NCBI GenBank assembly: GCA_947311845.1
Contig: CAMZMU010000060.1
Coordinates: forward strand, 1,809,758-1,873,757
Direction of reading: 5' to 3'
From: Poa pratensis
Lineage: Eukaryota > Streptophyta > Magnoliopsida > Poales > Poaceae
Length of the DNA: 64,000 bases
Shown here: piece after piece, positions 48,241 through 59,792 of the stretch
Numbering within the stretch: position 1 is the stretch's first letter
Layout: every line of letters begins with the position of its first letter
Program-made: the position numbers and the translations under genes
The notes under the pieces: generated by a model
Told to the model about the DNA's origin: nothing
The model's input: only the letters and a program-made list of their open reading frames with translations
Database searches by the model: none

Positions 48241-49549
48241 GGTCGCCCACGACGGAAACGGCGCACTTCTTCGTGGTCGGATTAATGGCTGGTGAGTGGG
48301 TGCTCGTTATTTTGACGGAGCTGCACCTGCCATTGCATCCTTGGTGGGTGGCCGGGATGGATATCTCCTACGTGATGCTTCGACTGCAGGAGGTGCGCGC
48401 GCGGCGACCATGTGTCATTTCGCTACTACCTTTTTTTTCTTGGTGATTCTACTAGTGTTTCATTTATCTGTTTTTATTAATTCTTATTCACTGTGGCCGT
48501 CTGTGCATGTAATTCTTATTTAGAGTTGGTGAAATATATTAACTTATTGAATGCCAAACCTTACTTATTGTACACTTCATCTATTAGAAGCAAGAGAAAA
48601 ATCATATTTAAAGCAAAATAGAACATTCTAGTTTTCTTTGAACTGAAACATCGAGTATTAGAATTAAGGAATTTGTATGAGTATAGATTGAACTCCAAAG
48701 GGAACTAGACTGATGCAGCTTTTTGTATTGGTTTCGGTTTCAAGTTTCAGTTTCTTTTTTTTTATCTTTCCTTTTTGTTTCTCGCCAATTTTGTACTCTC
48801 TCCCTATTGCAATGAAAAGCAGCTGGCATTTTCTTTAAAAAGACTAAAAAAACATTCAGATCTGATATTACCTTGCAAATTTACAACGATTTTTTTTTTT
48901 TATGAAAATGGCCGCACTGTGTTTGAAAACTACAAATTAATACTTAGTCTTTTTTTAAAATTTACGTTGTAAATAATAATATATTGGTTCTTCAGCATTA
49001 GGTCTAATCAACTTTAAGAGAGAACAATTCTACATTATACTTCCAGCCCCTCGCCAAATTAGAGAGAATAAGAAGATTACCCCATATATATTAATTGAAT
49101 CAATGTGAGCAAGTTTTTTTGTTTGAAAGGAATGTGGTAGGGAAAGCCCATACAACATATCTTTTTTTTAAATGTAAGAACCCAAATATGGTCCGTGAGG
49201 ACGTGGATCTGGGTGGCTGAGTTGTACATCCACTTCCCTAACCAAATGAGTTGGGCTAACTTCTTTCAGCATGAGCAAGCAGATCACCACTAGACAATAG
49301 GAGCCAATATGGAATCACATTCTACAATCATTAGAATAACAGTACAACACACCTAACAAATAGGCACCATAAGCTCTTTTCTAGAAGCGTATTAATTAAT
49401 ATTTGGATAATCATAAAATGTAGTATGTACATTTGGTAATGAGTGAATAGTTCGATAGCCATTTTATAGTTCAAATGAACTAAAGTTTCATGAAGAAGAA
49501 AAAATCGGGATATTACTATTATGGTACATCTCCATATCATGTCAGAAAA
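48241..49549. other. 3' flank of the expansin
   Basis: 3' UTR and AT-rich intergenic DNA. No further gene is recognised. Confidence 0.5.
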
Positions 49550-49780
49550 TGCCCCTTCATTACTTGAAACGGGGCAAAAGCTTTGCCTTATATTAATATA
49601 GAAGGAGCAAAAACATGACACGGCCGAGACCAAAGTAAAACCACGGACCACAAAAAAGGAGGGCTGCAGAGTGCCGACCCCCCACCATCTAACCAACTCA
49701 ACCTATTCCGTCCACTCTTCTGGAGAGGAAAATTGTCATCGCGACAAAGTGGAGGCTCCCAACGCCTCTAGCAGAAAGCC

Positions 49781-52700
49781 CTAGTCAAAGAGCGCTGCGA
49801 ACTTCTTCGCACCCGTGAGGATCCAGTTCCTCGCCTCGTCCTTAATCTTCTGGACCAAGATGGAAGGCATAGCGAACTTATTGTTGAACACTCTGGCGTT
49901 TCTTTCCTTCCAGATTTCCCACGTGATCAGGATGATTGCCGTCTTCAGACCCTGACGAGAAGAACAAGCAGAGTTTACCACCGAATTCCAGTACTCGAGG
50001 ACATTTGGCCTCCCCGAGCCAAGGTCTTGCATCAGGTTTGGGCATTTTAGCCAGACAGACGCCGCGGCCCACACCCGTTTAGAGTAGCGACACTCGAACA
50101 GATATGTCTGGCCGTTTCAGGAGTGCATCTGCAGAGCTGGCACGTGGGCTGGTGGGGCCAACCCCTGATGGCAAGGCGATCGGAGGTCCACAGCCTATTC
50201 TGAACAGCAAGCCAGGCGAAGAAAGAGCATTTGGGCGGGGCCCAAGCTTTCCAGACGATGCCCAAGAAAGGGGCCGCGATGGCGCCAAAGAACTGCGCCT
50301 TGTAAGCCGATTTGGCCGTGTAGATCCCATTTGCAGTGAGAGTCCAAATGATGGCATCAGCCGTTCCCGGAACGAGCACGACATCCTGCAGGAGTTCCCA
50401 GAGAAGAATGAATTGAGCGAAGTGATCCGTGGTGAAGTTTAGAACATCCAAGTCCGAAATCCACTTCTCGTCAGTCAGCGCGTCGTGCACACATCTGTTT
50501 TTGCGGCGAGAGGCTTTGAAAACCGCCGGAGCGATTAGTTGAGGGGAGAGGCCATTCACCCAAGCGGCTCCCCAGAAAGAAGCTTTGAGGCCATCGCCCA
50601 CCGTCACGATTGTTGCCGCATTGAAGAGGTTCCGGTCGACGATGTCATTTGGCGTTTCCGACCCCACCCAAGGTTTATCCGGAGAAACCCATTCGTGCCA
50701 AAGCCACCTGAGGCGCAGTGCCCTGGAGAATTTTTCCAGGTTTAGAATTCCCAGCCCACCCAATCTCTTTGGGCGACACACCTTATCCCAACTGACCTTG
50801 CACTTGCCTCCGCTGACTGTGTCACTGCAGTTCCACAGCATGCCTCTTCGCAACTTATCGAAAGCTTTGAGAGTGCGTTTGTCCGCTTTGAGGGCCGTCA
50901 AAGGAAGATTGGCATGGAGGAGAGAACGGACTTCACGATAGCAGCGCAACCAGCCCGGTTGAAGAATCTTCCTTTCCAAGGCTGAAGACGAGAAGCGGCC
51001 TTGTCGATGTATGGCTGGAAATCAGCCCTTCGCAGTCTTCCCATCGAAATTGGAAGGCCAAGGTACTTGATGGGGAACTGCGCGATAGCTGCCGGAAAAT
51101 CATTCAGGATTGCTGGCAAGTCGATTTCCGAGCATCGAATGGGCGTGATGGCGCTCTTGGCAATGTTTGTGACCAGTCCAGTCACCTCCCCAAAATGGTG
51201 AAGAGTGGTAGCCAGATTAGAGACATCCTCAGCCGTCGGAACCAGGAAAATCGCCGCATCATCGGCGAAGAGTGAGACCCGCAGGGTGGCAAGCCTGTCC
51301 GGAATAGGCTGCAGCAACCCCGCCTCCGTCGCCAACTGCAGAGTTCTGTTGAGGGGATCAATGCCGATGTCGAATAAAAGAGGCGATAGGGGTCCCCTGC
51401 CTGAGGCCTCTACCATGAAGAATCGGAAGTCCCGGAATGCCATTGAGCAAGACACGAGAGGAGGCGGTGGAGAACAGGATAGACATCCAAGCGCGCCATC
51501 TGGCAGGAAATCCCCGGCGTTGCATGATGTCAAGCAGATAATCCCACCTCATGGAGTCAAAAGCTTTGGCGATGTCAAGCTTGAGCAGCAGCATGGGAGT
51601 GCGGTTTCTGTGGAGACGCCTAGCAGTGTTTCGGACATACATGAAGTTGTCGTGGATGCTTCTAGTCTTAATGAAGGCGCTCTGACAGTGCGAGACCAAG
51701 TCGTTCATCTTGGGAGCTAGACGGATCGCCATGGCCTTAGCAATAATCTTCGGAATGATGTGAATAAGGCTAATAGGGCGGAAATCCGTGATTGCGTCCG
51801 CACCATCTTTCTTGGGCAGGAGAGCAATATTGGCCGAGTTGATGACGTGGAAATTGTTGACTGAGAGTTCCGAGAAAGCGTCCATGAGGTGCATAAGATC
51901 CTCCTTGATGATATCCCAGCAGGAAGAGAAGAAAGCCGTAGTGAACCCATCCGGGCCGGGAGCTTTGTCATGAGGCATCTCATCAATGGAGTGTTTGATC
52001 TCGTCGATGGAGAAGGGGAGAGCCAAATCCTCTAAATTTCCGACAGTAGGGTTTATCGCTTCCCAGTCCATGTCAAGAGTCCGAGTGTGGGGAGGGCCCA
52101 TAGTTTGAGAGAAGTGCTCAAAAATCACAGAAGCCTTGTCCTCGTGGCTTGACACCCACCCGTCGTGTTTGCGCAATCGCTGAATGTTGTTCTTCCTCCT
52201 CCTGGAATTGACACGGATGTGGAAGAACTTGGTGTTGGCGTCCCCTTCCCTGAGATAGGTTATTCTGGATGCCTGTCTTTTCCGAGTGCGTTCTAGAACA
52301 GCAAGGCCAAGCACTCGGCGCTTGAGCCCTGCACGTAGGGTCTTCTCGTCATTCGACAGGGGCCGGTGGTCTTGAGCAATATCCAACTGCAGGATTACAT
52401 CCATAGCCATGATGAACTGCAGTTTGTGATCTGAGAAAAGCCCTTTGCTCCACGCCCGCAACTTCCTAGCAGTCCGCCTCATTTTGTGGTTGAAGATGTG
52501 CACTGGCTGGGTGTGGGTGGTCGGTTCGGCCCAAGCGGCCGAAACCACGTCATGAAAGCCCGCATCTTGCACCAGAAATTCTCGAAGCGAAAAGAGGGCG
52601 GACGCCTGGGGCCAGACTGGTTAGACAGCATCAACAGGCAGTGATCAGAGAGCGAGGATGAAAGGGCGTGCAAGACATGGTTCTCAAAAGCTAGGTCCCA

Positions 52701-53149
52701 ACTAGCGTTGCAGAAAGGGTCCAGTCTGACAAGCGTGGGGTCGTTCCTCTCATTGCTCCAGGTGAACTTCCTGTTCTGCAGCTTGATTTCCTTGAGTTGG
52801 CACTGGTTTAACGCCTGGCGGAATTGGCCCATCAGGCGAAAATCCAGATTGGCATTGTTCTTATCCGAGGCCTGATAGATGAGGTTGAAGTCACCCAGAT
52901 CAACCACTTTTCATCATTCTGGGGGGCGCAGGCAATCGCCTCGTCAAGAAAGGCTCTTTTATCGGCGTCATTGCTGGGGCCATAGACGGTGGTTAGTTTG
53001 AACTCAGTGCCGCAAGCCAGAATGCAGACATCCGCCGAGATCAAGTGCGTTCCAATGTGGATGTTGGTGATGTTCACGAAATCCGCGTTCCAGAGCAAAA
53101 GGATGCCTCCTCTCGTGCCTGTGGCCGGTCTTTGAGCAAAGGAGCGCAA
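49781..53149 (-). pseudogene. LINE ORF2, endonuclease and reverse transcriptase, frameshifted
   Basis: Six minus-strand pieces in changing frames tile the ORF. About 53,149-52,600 is an APE-type endonuclease (TRGGILLLWN, LTTVYGPSND, GDFNLIYQASDKNN, SLSDHCLL). About 52,572-51,358 starts the reverse transcriptase (DKAPGPDGFT, DFRPISLIH, LKLDIAKAFDSMRWDYL). The piece from 51,533 carries SLFADDAAIF (the FADD catalytic box) and KYLGLPI. From 50,979 to 49,781 come the thumb and a zf-RVT Cys/His region (CQLCRCTPETARHI). At least five frame changes abolish the protein. Confidence 0.9.
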
Positions 53150-54585
53150 GCGGAAACCCCCGATGTATGTCGCGGTGCTTTGATCGATATTATCAAGCTT
53201 AGTTTCTTGAAGGCATGCAATGTGACAAGGGGTGTTGGCGAGCGTGGAGTGGACGGTGTCTTTGCGGGCTTGATCATTTAGGCCACGAACGTTCCAGCTG
53301 GCGATGTCGAGGATGGGTTATTCATTGTTGTAGTAGATCAGTCGATGAGCAGAAGAAATCGTAGAGGGTGCGGATGATGCAGGTAGTGCAGATAAATTAG
53401 TAGACGACTAAGATCCAACAGCAAAGCGAAAGCTAAGCGCAGAGCTCCTGTTCTGCCGCGGAGTTGATCTCCACCCCTCCTGGACCCTCCATTGCGACAA
53501 GAGCATCATCAGCTTCTGCCAAGCAAGGCAATGTCAGCTTGAAGAGCTGGTAAGGGCCTGGTGCCTTTGGCCCGTCATGGTGGTCTTGTACGTGTCCACG
53601 TAAAGCTTGCGTGCGGTCATAACAGGGAGTTCATCATCCACGTCAATCCCCATCTTCTTGCTTAGCACCCAGATGGCCTTGTCCACTGCCGGCATGCATG
53701 GCTTCGCGCCCAGGCGTTCGCTACGGCGTGCAGCGGTGGTTGGCTCAGAAGCCGGGGCCAGAACCTCCGAGATGCAGGTGGAGCTGGGCGAGGCAGTAAC
53801 GGCACCGGCGGCGAGCGAAACAGCGACCTGACAGAGGATAGGGCTTCATTGCCTTCATCGCCATCGTCCAGCAAACCCTCAATGGCGGCGAGGTTGCTCG
53901 CCAAACACTCCCCGTCCGGAAGATCGTCAGGACCATGCTCTTCAATCATCAGCGCCGCGGCGTCGCCGGCCGCGACCACGACAGCAAGGGTCGCGTCCTC
54001 AATCGACAGCGTCGTGGCATCGCCATCCACGACAGAAGGGCTAGCGTCTTCAAGCAGAAGCGCCGTGGCGTCACCGGTCGCGACCACGTCAGCAGGGCTC
54101 GTGTCCTCTTCCTCGATAGGCATGGCGATGTCCTTGGGCTTCATCAGATCCTCGCAGCGAGCGGGCATCGCCGGCGTCGCGTCGAACCAGGCCTCGTTCC
54201 CTCCATCCCACACGGTGGGGACCTCGCGTGTGGAGAGGAACGGAGCCGCGGAGGCAGTGGCGGTCTCCATGGCGTCGTCGTTGATGCCCCACGCGCTCAG
54301 CTCGGGGTTCGCGGCCAGCGGAGCGCTCAAAAGAAAGCATCGAAGAAGCCAGCCGGGAGGACGCGGCGGAAGGTGGCGAGTCCGTGGGGCTCTGCATCCA
54401 AACGCGGCAAGTTTGGCTAAATGGCGAGGCCGCAGGAGGCGCAGGAGAGCGGCGAGGTGTAGCGACAGGCGTGCTGATGCCGAGGAACTTCGGCACGGCG
54501 TCGCGGGCCACCAAAAGGCCCACGTTCATGAGCTCTTGTAGCTTGTCCGTGACCCGCTCGTCAGAGAGAGCGGGAGCCAGAGCTT

Positions 54586-54800
54586 GCTGCGGCACTGGCG
54601 TCGGCGCAACGATGATGGATAAGAGGCGTGGAGTCGCGGTCGCGGTCGCAGCCAGAGGATGCTGGTGCACCGGCGTCGGAGCGACGATGATGGATTGGAG
54701 GCGTGGTGTCGTGGTCGCGGTCGCAGCCAGAGGGTGTTGCAGCACCGGCGTCGGCGCGACGATGATGGATTGGAGGCGTGGAGTCGTGGACGTGGTCGCA
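54586..54800 (-). repeat. 75-bp tandem repeat inside LINE ORF1
   Basis: Units start at 54,611, 54,686 and 54,761 (exact spacing 75), each opening GATGATGGAT. They keep the reading frame and encode a 25-residue repeat. Confidence 0.95.
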
Positions 54801-54950
54801 TAGAAGTCCTTGTGCTGTCGGTGTCGCCCATGGTCGCGGCTCGGCAAGCCTCGACGTGGGGAGCGGTCGCGGACGCGCACGCTCGGCCCAGCGCTCGGAC
54901 GCCGTGAGTGGCTGTGCCGGTGGTCATCCCCGCCGCGGCGGTGGTCACCC

Positions 54951-54980
54951 ACATCATCATCATCATCATCATCATCATGC
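54951..54980. repeat. CAT/ATG trinucleotide microsatellite
   Basis: About ten ATC/CAT units; on the minus strand they encode a poly-Asp run in LINE ORF1. Confidence 0.9.
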
Positions 54981-56576
54981 CCGTGGCGACGCAGCGCACG
55001 GTAGTCGCACCGTGAGCTGGCCCTTGACCTGCTTCGCCACTGCTCGTGGTTACCACGCCGCCGCTCCCTGCGGCCATCATCTTCGTGCACGTCGTAGCGG
55101 CTAGCATTGTCCCTGTGTCGCCGGCTTATTGATCGGTGCACCGCCGGCGCCGTATTCGAAGAAGACGGCGAAGAGCGGCACCCATCCGCATGGTGGCCCG
55201 ATCGACCGCAGCGGTCGCAGCAGATGGGATCGCGGCACGCCTCGGAGAGATGATCCCTGGCTCGGCAGCGGCGGCACCTTTTGCCGAACGGGTTGCGGGC
55301 AAGGCAGGTGTTGGATTGAAAATGGCGAGAGCGTGAAGCCTGGGAAGAGCGGGGCTGGAAACGTGGGGGTGATGGAGGTGCGCGGCAAAGCATTGAAGGC
55401 CGGCGCACTGAAGGCACGCCCCGGCGCGCCGAGAGCCGCTGCTCGCGCATGGCGCGGCGAGATACGACCAGCGTCCACGGCACCTCTGACGCTGGAGACC
55501 TCGAGCCCAGCGGGGCGTCATGGCGATGGAACGGGGCTGGGGCACTTGGCGTAGGGGAGGAAGCCGGTGCACCTTGAATGCGCGGATACGGCAGCAGGAA
55601 AGCCACAGATCGTGGCTGGCGAGGGCGAGGCCTGGCATTGAAGGCGCGGGAGGTCTTGAGGATGCCAGCGGGGCAGCCGCGCGCTCTCCAGGCCGACATA
55701 GCCGCATTGACCCCAGCGCAGACCGCGTCCGGAGGCGTGGCGAGGATGCTGGTGGCGTTCACCATCCGCGGGGCACCGTGGCGGAGCCGAGGCGGAGACG
55801 ACGTGGCCGGAGTTGCAGGGAGGCGGCGACTCGCGCCAGACCAGGCGGGCTGGGCAGGAGCTAATCCAGGAAAAGCCGGGTGAAAACCATGGGGGATGGC
55901 GGCTGGGGGCGGCGGGAGCCGGCGAGGGCGTAGCGCGGCCGCGGCCGCCGGCGCGTGAGCAGCAGGAGAATCCTGGGCGACGAAACTGGGGCGGTGCGCC
56001 GACCGGCCGGCGCGGGGCGACGGAGGGGCTGCCAGCCCAGATCTGACAGGCGCTGCAGGGCAGCCGAATCCAAAGAACGCGGGCCTGAAACCTTGGGGCA
56101 AGGTGGCTGGTGGAGGTGGGAGCTGGTTGGGGCGGAGGGAGACGGGAGGGAGAGCCTGAGCCGAGCCGCGCGCCGGCGGCGGTGGCGCTCGGCCGAGCGC
56201 GACGCGTGAGCGCTGGGCAACGGAGCAGGGGGCCGCACCCAGGAACGCAGGAGTGAAGCCGTGAGAAAGCTGGGACAGAGGCCGAGGCAGGCAGGGAGAC
56301 TGCGGCCTGGGTGGCGACGCCGGCGAGCGGGCGGCGCGGTCGCCCGCGCAGTCGCGGGAGCGCCTGCTAGCAACGGTCATTTTTTTTTTCCTGCGGCACT
56401 TTATAGTATTCTTCCTTTGTTTTCTGCCCCTTCATTACTATATCCATCAATTGACATGTGTGCTAATCCGAATATAACGTGTAAATAATCCAATTTGAGT
56501 ATAAACTAGAATGGCCGTTGAGATTAGAGAAGGTGTATCACAAAAAAATGTGTGGTTAAAAAAATGCATGGTACTA

Positions 56577-57260
56577 CTTTTTTTTTTTTTTTTTTTTTTT
56601 TGCGGGTACAAACAGCATTACAGCAAACTCATTACAGAAAGGACCTCCACGAAAAACAAAATTACACTCAAGTCCTTCTCCTGCACTGCGTTGACGCCGA
56701 CGAAGAGCAGATCGCACCGATGGCGCGCCGCCGCCGCATCGCCACACTCCTTGGATCGGCCGATGTCCCCAGGCGGACGGGAAGTCGTCGGAACTCGAAC
56801 CCCGCAGGGCCTCCAACCTGCACCACCAACATCAACGCGCCAAGCTTGCTGCAGCGCCGCCTGCAACATGAAGATCAAAGCCGGAGTCGCCGCTGTCGAA
56901 CTCCGGCACGGGGAAGTCGCCCACAGCAGCTCCACAGAGCTGCGAGCGCGACGGAGGACGCGGATCTGCTTCGGAGCTCCACCGGAACGCCGTCGCCGAG
57001 GAGGAAGATCCGCATCTGCAAAACAGAACACCGGCCGCGCCGCCACCCTCCCGACGCCGCCGTCTGCACACCCAAGCTCCTCTACACTATGTACACGCCG
57101 CGAATCGGAGTTCCCCCGTCCTCCCGCCGCCGAGGCGACAGGCGGAGGGCGGGGAAACCGCCGATTCGGCGGCGGCGAGGTGAGGACTCCGGTTTCGCCC
57201 AAAAACGCGAGCTCTCTACTGTAGCGGGAGAGGATAAGGCTCCAAGGTGCCTTCTGTTTT
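56577..57260 (-). mobile_element. Probable non-autonomous retroposon with A-tail
   Basis: A run of about 24 T at 56,577-56,600 is the A-tail of a minus-strand element. The adjacent sequence resembles the element at 45,530. The interior up to about 57,260 is GC-rich and encodes nothing recognisable. No target duplication was found. Confidence 0.5.
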
Positions 57261-57396
57261 GCTGTAATAAGAATCCAATGTGTTTATCTCCACTACTAAT
57301 AAACAAGCAAACTTGATCTTTCCTACAGCCACCCCGTCCAGTGTACACAGCCAAAACTGCGCCGTTAGATTGTCCCAAGAAATTAGATCTAAAGGG

Positions 57397-57591
57397 CAGG
57401 ATTGATCTGGGTGTGCTTAACAATTAACGTTGGCGGACCATCCTGCGAACGGACGAAAAGTTCCGCGCCGGAAGTTACGATCGATAAGGCAGGATTGATC
57501 TGGGTGGCTGATATCACGGATCAATTCCCAGCGAAAAAGACCCCAGCTTTGATGATGTGGTCAACGCCGGAAGTTACGATCGATAAGGCAG
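57397..57591 (+). repeat. About 99-bp imperfect tandem duplication at the 5' end of the translocator gene
   Basis: GCCGGAAGTTACGATCGATA followed by AGGCAG occurs at 57,467-57,492 and 57,566-57,591, spacing 99. GGCAGGATTGATCTGGGTG occurs at about 57,396 and 57,488. The unit length is a multiple of three, so the frame that enters the gene repeats PEVTIDKA. Confidence 0.85.
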
Positions 57592-58687
57592 TTACCATCT
57601 CCGCCACCAAACCCTCCTCCTCCTCCTCCCCGCGCCGGCCCCTCTCGCGCGGGCAGGCGGCCAAGGTCGCCGTGCTGGGCGCCATCTTCTGCGGCTCCGT
57701 CGTCGCCGGCAATGTCTCGCTCCGCTACCTCCCCGTCTCCTTCAACCAGGCCGTCGGCGCCACCACGCCCTTCTTCACCGCGCTCATCGCCTACGCCATC
57801 GCCGCCCGCCGCGAGGCCGGCGCCACCTACGCCGCCCTCATCCCCGTCGTCGCCGGCGTCGTCATCGCCACCGGGGTAAAATTCGCAGCACGATCCGTAT
57901 CAATTTTGGAAGCAGTCTAGCTCAAAGACCAGATATTGACCAAGTCTCCAACTAAAATTCAGGGGGAGCCGAGCTTCCACCTGTTTGGTTTCATCATGTG
58001 CGTCGGCGCCACGGCCGGGAGGGCGCTCAAGACCGTGCTGCAGGGGATCCTGCTCTCGTCGGAAGAGTAAGAAATCATTTTCCATTGATCACGTTGACTT
58101 CTATGTCCTCTTTTAGAAGCAAAGTACAAATGTTCTTCATGGTACATTCACTTATTTGCTTCGGATCTGGTGCACGTGCAGGGAGAAGCTCAACTCCATG
58201 GACCTGCTCCGGTACATGGCCCCGGTGGCCGTTGTCCTGCTGGTCCCGGCGACGCTGGTATTGGAGCCGGAGGCTTTCGGCGCGGCAGCGACGCTTGCCC
58301 GGGAGGATCCCAGCTTCGTCTGGCTGCTGCTCGGCAACTCCTCGCTGGCCTACCTGGTGAACCTGACAAACTTCCTCGTCACCAAGCACACCAGCCCGCT
58401 CACTCTCCAGGTGAGTGATGATTCCTCTGCTGCCCTACCCCAGTGCCTCCCAAGCATTGTGCTCTGCTCTGCCCGTTGTTGGGAATTCTTCAGGTAACCT
58501 GTCTGCGATGCTCATGCGCCTTGTGCTTTGGTCTTTGCAGGTCCTGGGCAACGCGAAAGGCGCGGTGGCTGTCGTGGTTTCCATCCTGATATTCAGGAAT
58601 CCGGTGACCGTCATGGGGATGCTGGGCTACGGGGTGACCATCGTCGGCGTGGTTCTGTACGGCGAGGCCAAGAAGAGGAGCAAGTGA
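57552..58687 (+). CDS. Plant sugar-phosphate/phosphate translocator-like protein (TPT/DMT family), N-terminally truncated
   Basis: Exons 57,552-57,875, 57,963-58,066, 58,182-58,410 and 58,541-58,687 join in frame with GT-AG junctions and give 267 aa. From residue about 38 onward it is a close match to this family: [77 protein letters not shown] and [11 protein letters not shown], ending KKRSK. About eight membrane segments are visible. The family usually has about 310 aa and ten segments; the first two (through the LLNKYLL region) are absent. The ATG chosen is the first in the open frame. Upstream sequence is a 99-bp repeat, not the expected N-terminus. It is either a 5'-truncated gene copy or a pseudogene with an intact 3' part. 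Confidence 0.75.
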
Positions 58688-59792
58688 GCTTAACCTGCAG
58701 AACAAATCTTCTTCTGTTTTCGACAACCCGTCTGCTCCAGGAGATGCTGAACGCAACATTCTGCGTTATGCTCATCGATCTTCCGCCAGAGCCCTGATTT
58801 ATTGATCCGGGTTCCGGCAAAGTCCTGACTGTGGCACGATGAAGACGATCAGTTCATGCTCCAGGTGCAATGTGTGGGGTCCTGAAGTCTAGGACTTTGT
58901 GATGTTGATAAGCTGTCACGAGCTGTTAGATCAGATTGCATTCATGATTGTAAATTGTTGTGTAGAATGTATCATATACCAAATGACCGATTCATATTCC
59001 TAATCAGCGAGAGACATACAGATACCATGGTGACAGAAACATACAGGGAGATTACTCTAATTATATTGACAGCAGAACGTGTCTATGGCATGTAGTACTA
59101 ATTTTAATCGTGCAGGCTAAAAGTCCTAATAAACATTCTGCATACAGAGAATTTACTCTAATTATATTGACAACAGAACGTGCTTACAGCTTGTTTAATT
59201 TCAATAGTGTAAGCTACCTATTCTGATGTTTGCATAATGTCATTTCGTTTTTTTAGTAGGTATTACTGGGTAAGGCAAACATGACAGCACAAACTATTGT
59301 TCAGAGAATGTAATCTGATGCTGGGTGTTAGATTTTTATGGGTGCAAATGGACAGCCCTTTAGGAAGCGCATAGGGATTGTCTACGGACAAAGATGAGAT
59401 CGGTCTTTTAGTAGAAAGGCAGCACAGATGTGCAGAGATGACAGATGTTTAAATTGTAGCGTAATATTAGTCATGACATATATTACTAAACAAAAAACTC
59501 ACTAAACTGTAAATTCGATATATATTAGCCGAGACGTGCGTGCACGTGCACAGCTACTAGTAGCACTCAAAATAACTGAACCAACAGGATGTACATACAG
59601 AAACGGAAAAAATCAAAGCACGTTAATTCGACAATTACGAATTACATATCAAAATCCAGATCACCCCACATTGCAGGCACCACTAAGTCAACCAAAAGAA
59701 TTTCATCTGCCAGTGGCGCCAAGCAGTCAGGCACCACAAGCATATGCGTCCTCCATTAATTCATCCGTTTGTATCATGCGTGGATGGATGGA
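58688..59792. other. Region between the translocator and the minus-strand expansin
   Basis: The 3' UTRs of the two convergent genes lie here. No further gene is recognised. An imperfect direct repeat of about 41 bp (ATTTACTCTAATTATATTGA-like) occurs at 59,041 and 59,142, spacing 101. Confidence 0.6.

Larger units (their letters stand above)
53460..56380 (-). pseudogene. LINE ORF1, zinc-knuckle RNA-binding protein, frameshifted
   Basis: Starts at ATG 56,380. Residues 1-200 are Pro/Ala/Arg-rich with three imperfect copies of a GFxPAFxG motif (HGFTPAFLG, QGFRPAFFG, HGFHPAFPG). Two CCHC-like knuckles lie at about 369-401 (CRRCRARDHLSEAC and CDRCGRSGHHADGC), expected to bind element RNA. Then come a poly-Asp run and three 25-residue repeats with PRLQSIIVAPTPV. 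A frameshift near 54,330 moves the acidic C-terminal part into another frame. Confidence 0.75.
49550..56439 (-). mobile_element. Full-length L1-type LINE with 15-bp target duplication
   Basis: TGCCCCTTCATTACT occurs at 49,550-49,564 and at 56,425-56,439, bracketing 49,565-56,424 (6,860 bp). The element reads on the minus strand with ORF1 (zinc knuckles), then ORF2 (endonuclease, reverse transcriptase, zf-RVT region), then a 3' UTR ending near CTTTTGCCCCGTTTCA. There is no long A-tail next to the left target repeat. Both ORFs contain frameshifts, so it is probably dead. Confidence 0.95.

Noticed and set aside
53849..55864. Long plus-strand frames over the LINE 5' half
   Set aside because: High GC content leaves antisense frames open. 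The zinc knuckles and target-bounded structure support the minus strand.
57402..57551. Translocator start at 57,402
   Set aside because: The codon there is TTG. The first in-frame ATG is at 57,552, and the stretch between is the 99-bp repeat.
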